Notes: a model not told the origin generated them from the sequence alone. A stretch of 64,000 nucleotides of DNA from Flagellimonas hymeniacidonis (GCF_008040165.1 NZ_VRUR01000002.1:744001-808000), one strand, 5' to 3'. Shown: positions 42,617-51,719, counted from the stretch's first letter. Translations and numbers: made by a program.

Positions 42617-43432
42617 ATGGAAAAAGCACAAGAGTGGATGAATTATGGGTTGGAATTGGCCAAAGAGTTTGGTCCCAAGCTCATTACGGCTATTCTCATT
42701 TACATTATAGGTTCTTGGATCATCAAGAAGATTGTAAAAGCTACGGGAAAAGTAATGTCCAAAAGCAAGTACGATGAATCTTTGCGACGATTTTTATTAA
42801 ACTTGATCTCCTGGGTGTTTAAAGTATTCCTTATCATCATTGTCATATCAAGGTTGGGCGTAGATGTTACCACTTTTGCCGCGGTTATTGCTGCTGCCGG
42901 TTTGGCCATTGGCTTGGCCTTGCAAGGGTCCCTATCCAATTTTGCAGGAGGTGTATTGCTTATGATTTTCAAACCCTATCGCATTGGAGATTTAATAGAA
43001 GCACAGGGCGTTTTGGGTGTGGTGAAGGAAGTCGAGATTTTTACCACCAAACTAACCACTCCCGAAAACAAACTCGCTATTGTACCCAATGGGGCCATGG
43101 CCAACGGAAACATCGTTAATTATACTGCCGAAGGCAAGATTCGTGTAGACACCGTTATTGGGGTAGGCTATGGAGAGGACATTAAGAAAACAAAAGAGGT
43201 TTTGATGAACGTGCTAACCTCAAATTCGCAAGTATTGCAAGACCCTACACCATCTGTAAATGTGATGGAATTAGCGGATAGCTCGGTAAATTTTGCTGTG
43301 CGCCCTTTTTGCAAGCCAGAAGATTATTGGGATGTGTACTTTGCTACCTACGAAAATTGCAAACTGGCGTTGGATGATGCTGGAATTGAAATTCCATATC
43401 CGCATCAAGTGGAAATCCACAAGAAGGGATAG
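42617..43432 (+). CDS. Small mechanosensitive channel (MscS family)
   Basis: A 271-residue channel with three N-terminal membrane helices (about 18-36, 62-82 and 86-110). The pore-lining third helix GLAIGLALQGSLSNFAGGVLLMIFKPYRIGDLIE is the MscS signature, followed by the beta domain (TTKLTTPENKLAIVPNGAMANGNIVNYT). It releases solutes on hypo-osmotic shock. Monocistronic, ended by a hairpin at 43512. Confidence 0.95.
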   Translation: MEKAQEWMNYGLELAKEFGPKLITAILIYIIGSWIIKKIVKATGKVMSKSKYDESLRRFLLNLISWVFKVFLIIIVISRLGVDVTTFAAVIAAAGLAIGLALQGSLSNFAGGVLLMIFKPYRIGDLIEAQGVLGVVKEVEIFTTKLTTPENKLAIVPNGAMANGNIVNYTAEGKIRVDTVIGVGYGEDIKKTKEVLMNVLTSNSQVLQDPTPSVNVMELADSSVNFAVRPFCKPEDYWDVYFATYENCKLALDDAGIEIPYPHQVEIHKKG

Positions 43433-43476
43433 CTAAAATAATTTGTCACATCGAGTGGCAGTTGAGATACAAAAAC

Positions 43477-43497
43477 GTTCTCGACAGGAGTTCGAAC
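43477..43497. repeat. Short dispersed repeat after mscS-like gene
   Basis: GTTCTCGACAGGAGTTCGAA plus C, an inverted-orientation relative of 27827-27847. It lies between the MscS stop and its terminator. Confidence 0.5.
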
Positions 43498-43511
43498 CAA
43501 AATATTTACAT

Positions 43512-43540
43512 AAAAAAGCACCTTAAAGGTGCTTTTTTTT
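43512..43540 (+). terminator. Terminator of the MscS-like gene
   Basis: AAAAAGCACCTT pairs with AAGGTGCTTTTT around one A, followed by further T residues. Confidence 0.9.
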
Positions 43541-43704
43541 ATGATGCCAAGTTTTGATTTGAGCAGTCGTTTTTATAAACACCCCATCTATCCATTTCAT
43601 CTAGATTTTTTCAATAAAATTTCCGAACTTCACCTATCGTCGGATATAAATCATTAAAACGGATTGTATCCTTAAAGTTGTGCGTCACTAAGAAAAAAAC
43701 GAGC

Positions 43705-44517
43705 ATGGATTATCAGACATTTCAGCCACACCCTGATTTAAGTGCTTTGGTTAAATTTTATTGGACTTTGGAAGTTCCCTTTGACCCAAAAAACCAGAAA
43801 CAAAAAATTATTCCTGATGGATGTATTGAGATGACATTTAATCTTGAAGATAAGATTAAACGATATGTATCTGAAAGTGAATTTGTAGTACACCCTAATG
43901 CTATGGTGATGGGGCAAAGAACGAAGTCCTATTATATAGAACCTTTGGGAAATGTTAACTCATTTGCAATATGCTTTTATCCTCATGGATTCGCAAATTT
44001 TGTTTGTACTCCACTTGAAAATTTGGTGGATGTTGAAACCCCAATCGAAAGTCTGTTTGGTGAGATTCCTTCAAAAGAGTTAAAACAAAAAATTAGCCAG
44101 GCAACTAGTACTCAAGAACGTATTGAGATTATTGAAATATTTCTGTTAAACAAACTCAATCAGAATACGACCATCGAAAACTTGGTAAAAACAACTGTAG
44201 ACACCCTTATTTCTACCAATGGAAGTACGCCAATAAATCAAATTTTGAAAAATGATTTATCAAAAAGAAGACAACTCGAGAGAAAATTTAGAAAGCAGAT
44301 TGGTATTAGCCCAAAGCAGTTAGGTAAGGTACTACGTTTGCAAACAGCTTTAAAAATGTTGCTTAACGGTAATGAAAACCTAACGAGCATTGCTTATGAA
44401 AGTGAATATTTCGACCAAGCACATTTTATTAAAGACTTTAAAGAATTTATCGGAAATACTCCAAAAGAGTTTTTAGGAAATGAAAATATGGCTCTTTCCA
44501 CCCTTTTTTACAAATAG
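43705..44517 (+). CDS. AraC-family transcriptional regulator
   Basis: A 270-residue regulator with an N-terminal ligand-type domain (MDYQTFQPHPDLSALVKFYWTLEV...PDGCIEMTFNLEDKI, the DUF6597-like type) and a C-terminal two-helix-turn-helix domain (LSKRRQLERKFRKQIGISPKQLGKVLRLQTALKMLLNGNENLTSIAYESEYFDQAHFIKDFKEFIGNTPKEF). The ATG at 43705 was chosen over a TTG at 43678. It precedes a VOC lipoprotein gene by 74 bp, a plausible target. Confidence 0.92.
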   Translation: MDYQTFQPHPDLSALVKFYWTLEVPFDPKNQKQKIIPDGCIEMTFNLEDKIKRYVSESEFVVHPNAMVMGQRTKSYYIEPLGNVNSFAICFYPHGFANFVCTPLENLVDVETPIESLFGEIPSKELKQKISQATSTQERIEIIEIFLLNKLNQNTTIENLVKTTVDTLISTNGSTPINQILKNDLSKRRQLERKFRKQIGISPKQLGKVLRLQTALKMLLNGNENLTSIAYESEYFDQAHFIKDFKEFIGNTPKEFLGNENMALSTLFYK

Positions 44518-44591
44518 ACAAGGTGTCGCATTTTTACAATTTCAACCTTCACAAATAATCTAATTTCATATCATTAATTTAAACAGAGAAA

Positions 44592-45086
44592 ATGAATAGA
44601 ATTGTACTTAGCACTGCTGTACTACTTGCCCTTAGCCTTATGGCTTGTAACAATCAAAATAAATCTAACTCAGAAGTACAAAAAGTAGATGCTAGCCAAG
44701 AGCAAATAACTAATGACATGAAAAGTTTTATTTCCCTTTTTGAAATTCCAGCAACGGATATTTCACGAGCAGTCAGTTTTTATGAAGCGATTTTGGACAT
44801 TAACATTGAGAAAATGGAAATGCCTGGGATGGAAATGGGAATATTTCCATACGAAGGACAAATGGTTACAGGAGTTATAATGAAAGGTGAAGGATACGAG
44901 CCTAAGGCAGATGGAGTAACCATATATCTAAATGGCGGAGATAATCTTCAGCACATTCTTGATATGGTCGAAAAAAATGGAGGAACAATCATCGTCCCAA
45001 AAACCGCTCATGCAGATGAAAATGGATTTTTTGCTTTGTTTTTAGATACCGAAGGAAATAAACTCGGTCTAAACTCTCCAAATTAG
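44592..45086 (+). CDS. VOC-fold (glyoxalase-like) lipoprotein
   Basis: A 164-residue protein with a lipobox LMAC (Cys19) and then a single VOC domain: MKSFISLFEIPATDISRAVSFYEAILDINIEKMEMPGMEMGIFPYE and AHADENGFFALFLDTEGNKLGLNS. VOC proteins of this YCII/glyoxalase-like type are normally cytosolic; the lipid anchor on this one is unusual and is the main feature of note. Metal-binding residues are not obvious. Likely under the AraC-type regulator just upstream. A related cytosolic domain is encoded at 49558. Confidence 0.87.
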   Translation: MNRIVLSTAVLLALSLMACNNQNKSNSEVQKVDASQEQITNDMKSFISLFEIPATDISRAVSFYEAILDINIEKMEMPGMEMGIFPYEGQMVTGVIMKGEGYEPKADGVTIYLNGGDNLQHILDMVEKNGGTIIVPKTAHADENGFFALFLDTEGNKLGLNSPN

Positions 45087-45157
45087 ACGAAGGAAAAGCG
45101 ACGAACGACATGATAAGTTGAATCCTAAGTTCATCTCTGACGATTCAAAAATGTATG

Positions 45158-46501
45158 CTAAACCCCAGTATAATTTGCCGGAGTTATTTGCTTAAGTTCA
45201 CCCTTTATGGATACAGAAACATCAAGTGTATCTATGAAATCTGAAATAGAGTTTTGAGTGATTTTTTCGTTGGTGCGGGTCAAGCCCTTAAGGGCTTCGT
45301 ATGGGTTTGGATATCCCTCTCTTCTTAAAATGGTTTGAATGGCTTCTGCCACAACTGCCCAATTATCTTCCAAATCTTGCTCGAACTTAGCAGCATTCAA
45401 CACCAGTTTGTTCAAGCCCTTTAAAGTTGATAAGAATGCGACTTGTGTATGCGCAAAAGGAATCCCCACATTTCTAAGTACAGTGCTGTCCGTTAAATCA
45501 CGTTGTAATCTGGAAACCGGTAATTTTGCTGATAAATGCTCAAAAATAGCATTTGCTAGCCCAAGATTTCCTTCGGAATTTTCAAAATCGATAGGGTTCA
45601 CCTTATGTGGCATAGCGGATGAGCCTACTTCTCCTTTTTTAATTTTTTGCTTGAAATAGTCCATGGCGATATAAGTCCAAATGTCTCGATTCAAATCAAT
45701 ATAAATCGTGTTGATTCGCTTTAAACAGTCGAACAAAGCAGCCATATGGTCATAATGCTCAATTTGCGTTGTTGGGAAAGAATGGTATAAACCCAGTTTT
45801 TCTTGCACAAATTGTTGTCCAAAAGCTCTCCAGTCAATGTCTGGGTAGGCTACTTTATGGGCATTGTAATTTCCGGTAGCTCCGCCAAATTTAGAAGCAC
45901 TGGGGATATCGTTCAATAAATTGAATTGTTCTTTTAGGCGTTCTACAAAAACATCGATTTCTTTTCCCAATCGGGTAGGAGAGGCTGGTTGGCCATGGGT
46001 TCTTGCCAGCATCGGAATATCCTTCCATTCATTTGCCAAAGCTTTTAACTTTTCAAAAACCTCAAAATAAAGCGGAACGTAAACATCATTCATGGCTTCC
46101 TTAATGGAAAGCGGAATAGCTGTATTGTTAATGTCTTGCGAAGTCAGTCCAAAATGAATGAATTCCTTATATTTCTCAAGACCTAAAGCGTCGAATTTTT
46201 GTTTGATGAAATACTCAACGGCTTTTACATCGTGGTTGGTGGTCTTTTCAATCTCCTTAATGGCCTTAGCGTCATCCAAGGAAAAATCAAGATAGATTTT
46301 TTGAAGTGCTGAAAAGGTCGCACTATTAAAATCAGCTAGTTGAGGAAGGGGAATTTCACAAAGGGCAATGAAATATTCAATCTCTACCTGTACACGATAT
46401 CGTATAAGGGCTTCCTCAGAAAAATAACCCCCTAAGGCTTCAGTTTTATTGCGATACCTGCCGTCAATTGGTGAAATGGCATTGAGTTGGTTTAAAGACA
46501 T
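45158..46501 (-). CDS. purB: Adenylosuccinate lyase
   Basis: Catalyses two fumarate-releasing steps in purine synthesis. A 447-residue protein: MSLNQLNAISPIDGRYRNKTEAL at the start, TNHDVKAVEYFIK, HFGLTSQDINNTA, ARTHGQPASPTRLGKE and the signature GSSAMPHKVNPIDFENSEGN are all in place; this is the long PurB form. The ATG at 46501 fits the family start better than one 24 bp upstream, which lies at the likely transcription start. A TATCTTTG -7 box is at 46530-46523 on this strand. Confidence 0.97.
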   Translation of the reverse strand: MSLNQLNAISPIDGRYRNKTEALGGYFSEEALIRYRVQVEIEYFIALCEIPLPQLADFNSATFSALQKIYLDFSLDDAKAIKEIEKTTNHDVKAVEYFIKQKFDALGLEKYKEFIHFGLTSQDINNTAIPLSIKEAMNDVYVPLYFEVFEKLKALANEWKDIPMLARTHGQPASPTRLGKEIDVFVERLKEQFNLLNDIPSASKFGGATGNYNAHKVAYPDIDWRAFGQQFVQEKLGLYHSFPTTQIEHYDHMAALFDCLKRINTIYIDLNRDIWTYIAMDYFKQKIKKGEVGSSAMPHKVNPIDFENSEGNLGLANAIFEHLSAKLPVSRLQRDLTDSTVLRNVGIPFAHTQVAFLSTLKGLNKLVLNAAKFEQDLEDNWAVVAEAIQTILRREGYPNPYEALKGLTRTNEKITQNSISDFIDTLDVSVSIKGELKQITPANYTGV

Positions 46502-46522
46502 TACCTGTTTTTTTGAAAGGAG

Positions 46523-46530
46523 CAAAGATA
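46523..46530 (-). promoter_or_regulatory. Candidate -7 box for purB
   Basis: On the minus strand TATCTTTG matches TAnnTTTG and lies 22 bp before the purB ATG at 46501. A clean TTTG 19 bp further upstream is not present, so the promoter is tentative. Confidence 0.4.
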
Positions 46531-46547
46531 CTTATAAGTTAAGGAGT

Positions 46548-47120
46548 TTAAAAACCAAGTTTTTTCAAATCCATCAGCGTCTTTTTGGCTCTGGCCTTAT
46601 ACCCTGCACTGTCGTTATGATTGTTTTGTTCCAACACCATTTTTAGTTCAGGGTGTACCCAATCGTATTTCATGCCAAGATAATACAGACTACTCATTGC
46701 GAACACTTTAGCAGCCACTTTGTGAGAACCAATAAGCCAGTCAAAACAAACGGTCATGATTCGTTCCAACTGCTCTGGGGTAAGGTTTTGCACAAAAACA
46801 GGGTCTTTTGTTTTAAAATAGGCTTCCATAGTTAGCTCGCAGGTATGCGCCATGGGCCTGATAATGGATTCTGAGGTCAAATCCGCCAACCCCTTGGTGA
46901 AGTTCTCCAGATGGGGCAGGAGGTAATCAAGCTTTTTTCGCATCAAGTGATCAAACACCCAACTAGCATTAAAAGAGTCAGTTTTGTCCTGGTCAAAAAC
47001 CTCTTGTAGCAAAGGACCGGTCAATTCTGGGTGAACTGTCAATACACATACCAAATCGTTGATTTTTTCCTTAGAAAGTCTTTCAGAATTCAGTGCTATA
47101 TGCAATTGCTTTTCCGTCAC
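46548..47120 (-). CDS. Helical-repeat-like protein of unknown function upstream of purB
   Basis: A 190-residue all-helical soluble protein: MTEKQLHIALNSERLSKEKINDLVCVLTVHPELTGPLLQEVF, and KVAAKVFAMSSLYYLGMKYDWVHPELKMVLEQ. The repeated two-helix pattern resembles HEAT-like repeats. I know no function. It is 47 bp upstream of purB on the same strand, a neighbourhood common in flavobacteria; co-transcription is possible. Confidence 0.75.
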   Translation of the reverse strand: MTEKQLHIALNSERLSKEKINDLVCVLTVHPELTGPLLQEVFDQDKTDSFNASWVFDHLMRKKLDYLLPHLENFTKGLADLTSESIIRPMAHTCELTMEAYFKTKDPVFVQNLTPEQLERIMTVCFDWLIGSHKVAAKVFAMSSLYYLGMKYDWVHPELKMVLEQNNHNDSAGYKARAKKTLMDLKKLGF

Positions 47121-47140
47121 AAAACCTTAATTTTATAAAA

Positions 47141-47626
47141 ATGCCCAGAGCGATGAAATTAGCAAAAAAAATAGGAATTGCCTTGCTTGTTATTCTAATA
47201 GCCATGCAATTTTATAGACCTGAAAAAAACGTTTCGGAATGGGAATATGTTACTGCTTTTGAACTGGAAACACAGCCTTCTGATGAAGTAAAAGTATTGT
47301 TGGCAACTACGTGCTATGACTGCCATAGTGACAATACCAATTATCCATGGTATAATGCCATCGCCCCAATTTCGTATTGGCTAGATTATCATATTGAGGA
47401 AGGTAAGGAGCATCTTGACTTTTCTGATTGGGAAAATTACTCTGCAAAGAAAAAGGACCATAAGTTGGAAGAACTTATAGAGGAAGTTGAAGAAGGGGAG
47501 ATGCCACTAAAGGAATATACCTGGACCCATGCTGAAGCCAGATTAGACCCAGAACAGAAAAAAGCATTGATGGATTGGGCAAAAAAAGCTAGGTCTCAGT
47601 ACCACATAGCTGAGCAACCAAAGTAG
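47141..47626 (+). CDS. Haem-binding-domain membrane protein
   Basis: A 161-residue protein with an N-terminal membrane helix (KIGIALLVILIAMQFY) and a C-Y-D-C-H haem c motif in LLATTCYDCHSDNTNYPWYNAIAPISYWL, typical of the Haem_bd family found in Bacteroidota. A long acidic Glu-Lys helix follows (EELIEEVEEGEMPLKEYTWTHAEARL). The ATG at 47141 was chosen over 47093 because the latter overlaps the divergent gene. Its 3' end overlaps the sirtuin gene by 38 bp. Confidence 0.87.
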   Translation: MPRAMKLAKKIGIALLVILIAMQFYRPEKNVSEWEYVTAFELETQPSDEVKVLLATTCYDCHSDNTNYPWYNAIAPISYWLDYHIEEGKEHLDFSDWENYSAKKKDHKLEELIEEVEEGEMPLKEYTWTHAEARLDPEQKKALMDWAKKARSQYHIAEQPK

Positions 47627-48290
47627 GGACACCTTCCGCGGCTGTTTTGGACAATATCGTAAGATTATCAAATTCTGATGAGCGCACGCTCGGGTTGGGA
47701 TCTATAAAATAGATGGGAGTGCTTCTGGCTGCATAGTTAATTAAGCTTGCCGCTGGATAAACTTGCATTGAGGTTCCTATAATAATCAAAATGTCCGCTT
47801 TTTGGGTAATGGAAATCGCAGGTGTTAACATAGGCACCATTTCACCAAACCAAACAATATGTGGACGCAATTGATGGCCATTTTCGTCCAAATCCCCTAA
47901 AACTAAATCCTTTTTCCAATCCAGGATGTGGTTTTCATTTACCGTACTTCTCACTTTAAAGAGTTCCCCATGCAAATGCAAAACATTGGAACTTCCAGCT
48001 TGTTCATGAAGGTTGTCTACATTTTGGGTTACAATATGCACATGGTGTGATTCTTCCAAGGTAGCAAGAGCGAGATGCCCTGCATTGGGAGACACTTTTA
48101 AAAGTTGCCTACGCCGCTGATTATAGAAATCAAAGACTAGTTCGGGGTTTCTTTTAAAACCTTGGGGTGAGGCCACCTCCATAACATCATGTCCTTCCCA
48201 AAGACCATTGGCATCCCTAAAGGTTTTTAAGCCACTTTCGGCACTCATTCCAGCCCCGGTAAGGACTACGATATTTTGTTTTTTGCTCAT
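47589..48290 (-). CDS. Sir2-family NAD-dependent protein deacylase, zinc cysteines absent
   Basis: A 233-residue sirtuin. NAD-binding VVLTGAGMSAESGLKTFRDANGLW, TQNVDNLHEQAGS and catalytic His107 in LHLHGEL are intact. Y56 and R59 in FYNQRR are the acidic-acyl-lysine recognition residues of class III sirtuins such as CobB and SIRT5. The usual four zinc-ribbon cysteines between HGEL and RPHIVWFGE are missing (the segment contains none). The only Cys is near the C-terminus. Desuccinylase activity is a family-based expectation. Confidence 0.93.
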   Translation of the reverse strand: MSKKQNIVVLTGAGMSAESGLKTFRDANGLWEGHDVMEVASPQGFKRNPELVFDFYNQRRRQLLKVSPNAGHLALATLEESHHVHIVTQNVDNLHEQAGSSNVLHLHGELFKVRSTVNENHILDWKKDLVLGDLDENGHQLRPHIVWFGEMVPMLTPAISITQKADILIIIGTSMQVYPAASLINYAARSTPIYFIDPNPSVRSSEFDNLTILSKTAAEGVPTLVAQLCGTET

Positions 48291-48334
48291 TTCTTTCTAA
48301 AAATAAGAAATTCAGATTTCGTTATCTTGTCTTT

Positions 48335-48988
48335 ATGTTTAATACTGATTTGTTGACGTATCTGGAAGATTTCCTCACAGAAGGAAGAAAACAGAGATTC
48401 CTTGAAGTCCTTCAGAATCGAACAAAATACATCACCGTTGCCATTGAAGATGTATTTCAATTGCACAATACCAGTGCCGTAATCCGGAGTTGTGATGCAT
48501 TTGGGATTCAAGAAGTGCATGTGGTGGAAGATCGTTTTGGACAGCGTTTGGACAAAAACATAGCTATGGGGGCAGAGCAATGGGTGGATGTAAATCGGTA
48601 TGGAACTACTTCTGATTGTATTACAACTTTAAAGGACAGAGGATATCAAATTATTGCCACCACACCTCATAATGATTCTGGAATGCTTTCAGAGTTTAAA
48701 CTCCACACTAAGACTGCACTATTTTTTGGGACAGAAAAGGAGGGGTTAAGTGAAGAGGTAATGCAAAAAGCGGATGGGTATCTAAAGATACCGATGGTTG
48801 GTTTTTCCGAAAGCTTGAACATTTCCGTTTCAGCAGCAATTATTATCCAACATTTGACCCAAAAAATGAGAATATCAAACGTATCGTGGCAATTATCTGA
48901 CATTGAAATCTTGGAAAAAAGATTGGATTGGACCAAAAAATCTATCAAAGAAGTGGAAGGTATTATCGAAAGATACCTTGACGAATGA
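48335..48988 (+). CDS. SpoU/TrmH-family RNA 2'-O-methyltransferase
   Basis: A 217-residue SPOUT methyltransferase. Motif 1 is ITVAIEDVFQLHNTSAVIRSCDAFGI, motif 2 FFGTEKEGLSEEVMQKADGYLKIPMVGFSESLNISVSAAII. This is the TrmH-like subgroup with an intact knot and no N-terminal RNA-binding extension. The target is probably tRNA G18 by resemblance to TrmH, but the substrate was not established here. Confidence 0.9.
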   Translation: MFNTDLLTYLEDFLTEGRKQRFLEVLQNRTKYITVAIEDVFQLHNTSAVIRSCDAFGIQEVHVVEDRFGQRLDKNIAMGAEQWVDVNRYGTTSDCITTLKDRGYQIIATTPHNDSGMLSEFKLHTKTALFFGTEKEGLSEEVMQKADGYLKIPMVGFSESLNISVSAAIIIQHLTQKMRISNVSWQLSDIEILEKRLDWTKKSIKEVEGIIERYLDE

Positions 48989-49028
48989 AGATTTTTGTAA
49001 TTTAGGGCATAACCAATTTAAACACAAA

Positions 49029-49556
49029 ATGAGTATACTACTTTACATTTTAGTGGGGATTGTTGTGCTAATTTTAGTTTTGGCACTTATTGCCCCAAAA
49101 TCCTACAATGTTTCTAGATCTATTGAAATTGCCCAACCCAAGGCAAAAGTCTTTGAAAATCTTAGGTTCTTAAAAAATCAAGATGCGTGGTCTCCTTGGA
49201 ACAAAAAAGACCCTAATATGGAAAAAAAGTTCACCGGGACTGATGGTGAAGTTGGTGCAACAAGCTACTGGAACGGTAACAAAGATGTTGGCGAAGGGGA
49301 GCAAGAATTGACTAAAATTGTGGATGGAGAACGTATAGAATCGGAGCTTCGGTTTTTAAAACCGTGGAAATCCACATCAGATGCCTACTTCATTACAGAA
49401 GAGGTAGAGGGTGAAAATACGAAAGTTACTTGGGGTTTTTCTGGAAAGAATAAGTTTCCTACCAGTATTTTTATGCTGTTTATGAACATGGATAAGGCCG
49501 TTGGCGGAGATTTTGAGGAAGGACTAGCTAGTTTAAAATCAGTTTTGGAAGAATAG
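49029..49556 (+). CDS. Membrane-anchored SRPBCC/polyketide-cyclase-like protein
   Basis: A 175-residue protein with one N-terminal membrane helix (LYILVGIVVLILVLALIA) and a START-like domain (YNVSRSIEIAQPKAKVFENLRFLKNQDAWSPWNKKDPNMEKKF...GATSYWNGNKDVGEGEQELTKI). The ATG at 49029 was preferred over several upstream in-frame starts that overlap the methyltransferase gene. It is followed after 1 bp by a VOC gene, giving a two-gene unit. Confidence 0.87.
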   Translation: MSILLYILVGIVVLILVLALIAPKSYNVSRSIEIAQPKAKVFENLRFLKNQDAWSPWNKKDPNMEKKFTGTDGEVGATSYWNGNKDVGEGEQELTKIVDGERIESELRFLKPWKSTSDAYFITEEVEGENTKVTWGFSGKNKFPTSIFMLFMNMDKAVGGDFEEGLASLKSVLEE

Positions 49557-49557
49557 T

Positions 49558-49935
49558 ATGGAACAGAACATGGTGGGTTGGTTTGAGATTCCTGTTGTGG
49601 ATATGAAAAGAGCCAAAACGTTTTACGACAAAGTTTTTCAAATAGAAATCCAAATACAGGATTTTAGCGGAACATTAATGGGATGGTTCCCATGGGCAGA
49701 GGGAAAACCTGGAGCCAATGGATCTCTTATTCAACATGAGGGTTATAAACCCAGCAATACAGATGGTGTACTTATTTATTTCGCCAGCGAAGATGTTCAG
49801 AAAGAGCTAGACCGAATTGAAGCTGCTGGTGGAAAGGTTTTGAAACCAAAAACCCAAATAAGCCCTGAAATTGGGTTTATGGCGGTATTTCTGGATTCGG
49901 AAGGAAACAGGATTGCGTTGCATTCCAGAAAATAA
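49558..49935 (+). CDS. VOC-family (glyoxalase-like) protein
   Basis: A 125-residue cytosolic single VOC domain: MVGWFEIPVVDMKRAKTFYDKVFQIEIQIQDFSGTLMGWFPW and GVLIYFASEDVQKELDRIEAAGGKVLKPKTQI, ending FLDSEGNRIALHS. Similar in pattern to the lipoprotein at 44592 but without a signal. Coupled to the SRPBCC gene before it. Its stop adjoins the amylase gene on the other strand. Confidence 0.9.
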   Translation: MEQNMVGWFEIPVVDMKRAKTFYDKVFQIEIQIQDFSGTLMGWFPWAEGKPGANGSLIQHEGYKPSNTDGVLIYFASEDVQKELDRIEAAGGKVLKPKTQISPEIGFMAVFLDSEGNRIALHSRK

Positions 49936-51621
49936 TTATTCCACCAGTTCCAATAGTGCAATATCAAACTCGTTTTCAAGAAGCACTTTTCCGTTGGTTA
50001 CCATGACCTCCGTTTCAGAATAGGTGTCATATAATTTTGTGCCATCGCCAAAGAATCCCTTTACCCATAGGGATTTTTTACCTTTTGGAAGGTTCAATCC
50101 AACTACTACTTTATCTTTAAATTCGCCATTTACATAGGTTCTGGAGAAGACATAAGGTGATTTGGCCAATCTTTTATGTTTACCAGCTCCAATTGCTGGG
50201 TGATTTCTACGAAATTGCCCCAACTTCTGCCAGTGCTTATGAATTTTTTGCGTCTGTGGTAAGCTGTCCAGTTCTTCCCAATTCATAAAAGAACGTAGTG
50301 TGGCATCACCTTCAGTACCTTCTATTATTAAGCTTCTCGCTGTTTCATCACCATAATACACTTGTGATGCCCCAGGCGTCAATAATAGCACGTTGGCCGC
50401 ATAAATGGGCTTTTTTCTTTCTTTGTCAAAAGGGTTGCCATCATCATGGGAGGTCAGGTAATTCAGGACACTTTTTCCTTTTAGTTTGGTATTTAAGAGC
50501 TTATTATATTTTCTAAAAATGGTTTCATAGTCCTTAGTGGCATCTACTTTTAAATCAAAGTTGATAAGGCTTTTGAAGCCAAAATCGAAGAAATCAACCT
50601 TTTTATCACCAAAATCAAATTTTCGCCCGCCTGAAATCCCATAGTTGTACACTTCGCCAACCATGTAGAAGGGATTATCATCCAATACATGCTCTGGATT
50701 TTTTTTCTTCCAAGTTTCAAAAGCGTAGGTAGCTTCTTTATATAGGTCGGACCAAGCATTTTCATTGACATGCTTTACAGTGTCTACCCTAAAACCATCT
50801 ACCCCAAAATCGTTGATGTAATCGGTCAACCATTTAATAATGTAAAATCGAGGTGCTCTTGGGTATCCTGTGCGTTCAAAAAATAATTGTAGTTCATCTA
50901 ATTCTTGGCTTAGGCGCCCTTCGTCCTTCCATTTGGCAAGCAATGCATCTGGCAACTCCACAGGTTCATCAGATTCTGTAAGAATGTCTGGGAGATTATC
51001 AACTAAAGTGCATGCGGTGGTATTTTCGTAGGTAGTAAATTCGCATGTGGGATCAGTTCTAACCCATTCTGCTGGCCAAACAGGGTCTTTTTCCGTAACT
51101 GGCCCCGTATGGTTTAACACTACATCTAAAAGCACTCTTATACCTTTGGAATGTGCAGTTTTCACCAATTTCTCTAAATCTTTTCGGGTTCCAAAATTTG
51201 GGTCTATAACTGTCCAATCTTTTGCCCAATATCCATGATAACCGTAAGTATTTCCGGTTCCTTCGTTAGTAGCTCCATGAATTTGCTCAACTACCGGAGT
51301 AAACCATATCGCATTGATTCCTAAATCTGTAAAGTAACCTTCTTCAATTTTCTGTGTTATGCCTTGAATATCCCCTCCTTCAAAACCTCTTAGAACAGCA
51401 GTATCTTCAGTTCTTTCAAAATTGACATCATTTTCAGGATTGCCATTGTTGAATCTATCGGTTAAAAGAAAATAGATGTTAGCGCCTTCCCAAACAAAAG
51501 GGGGTTCTTTTTTTTGTACTACTTCCTCAACTTCCATCGAATCTATTTCCGCGGTTTTTTTGACTTCTTTGCAACCAAAAAGCAAAGATAGTACGGACAT
51601 GGCGGTAAGTAGTTTTTTCAT
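49936..51621 (-). CDS. GH13 alpha-amylase-family lipoprotein
   Basis: A 561-residue glycoside hydrolase with a lipobox (FGC, Cys17). The catalytic set is D280 in DGFRVDTVKHV, E323 in MVGEVYNYG and D393/D394 in LTSHDDGNPF, with GYHGYWAKDWTVIDPNFG and VLLDVVLNHTGP as further GH13 regions. A C-terminal beta domain ends in NEFDIALLELVE. Likely surface-exposed starch or maltodextrin cleavage. No susCD pair is in the window, so it is not in a visible polysaccharide locus. Confidence 0.93.
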   Translation of the reverse strand: MKKLLTAMSVLSLLFGCKEVKKTAEIDSMEVEEVVQKKEPPFVWEGANIYFLLTDRFNNGNPENDVNFERTEDTAVLRGFEGGDIQGITQKIEEGYFTDLGINAIWFTPVVEQIHGATNEGTGNTYGYHGYWAKDWTVIDPNFGTRKDLEKLVKTAHSKGIRVLLDVVLNHTGPVTEKDPVWPAEWVRTDPTCEFTTYENTTACTLVDNLPDILTESDEPVELPDALLAKWKDEGRLSQELDELQLFFERTGYPRAPRFYIIKWLTDYINDFGVDGFRVDTVKHVNENAWSDLYKEATYAFETWKKKNPEHVLDDNPFYMVGEVYNYGISGGRKFDFGDKKVDFFDFGFKSLINFDLKVDATKDYETIFRKYNKLLNTKLKGKSVLNYLTSHDDGNPFDKERKKPIYAANVLLLTPGASQVYYGDETARSLIIEGTEGDATLRSFMNWEELDSLPQTQKIHKHWQKLGQFRRNHPAIGAGKHKRLAKSPYVFSRTYVNGEFKDKVVVGLNLPKGKKSLWVKGFFGDGTKLYDTYSETEVMVTNGKVLLENEFDIALLELVE

Positions 51622-51719
51622 TTTTTGGGATTTTAGCTAAAACTATAAAATGCATGTGGAAATATAAAATTTATTTACATGCCATTTAAAAGGATAAATC
51701 AAAAGAAAATAAGCAAAAC

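Noticed and set aside
51652..51682. GCATGT-N19-ACATGC inverted repeat upstream of the GH13 amylase gene
   Set aside because: The arms are only 6 bp and AT-rich DNA gives many such pairs; there is no regulator nearby to link it to.
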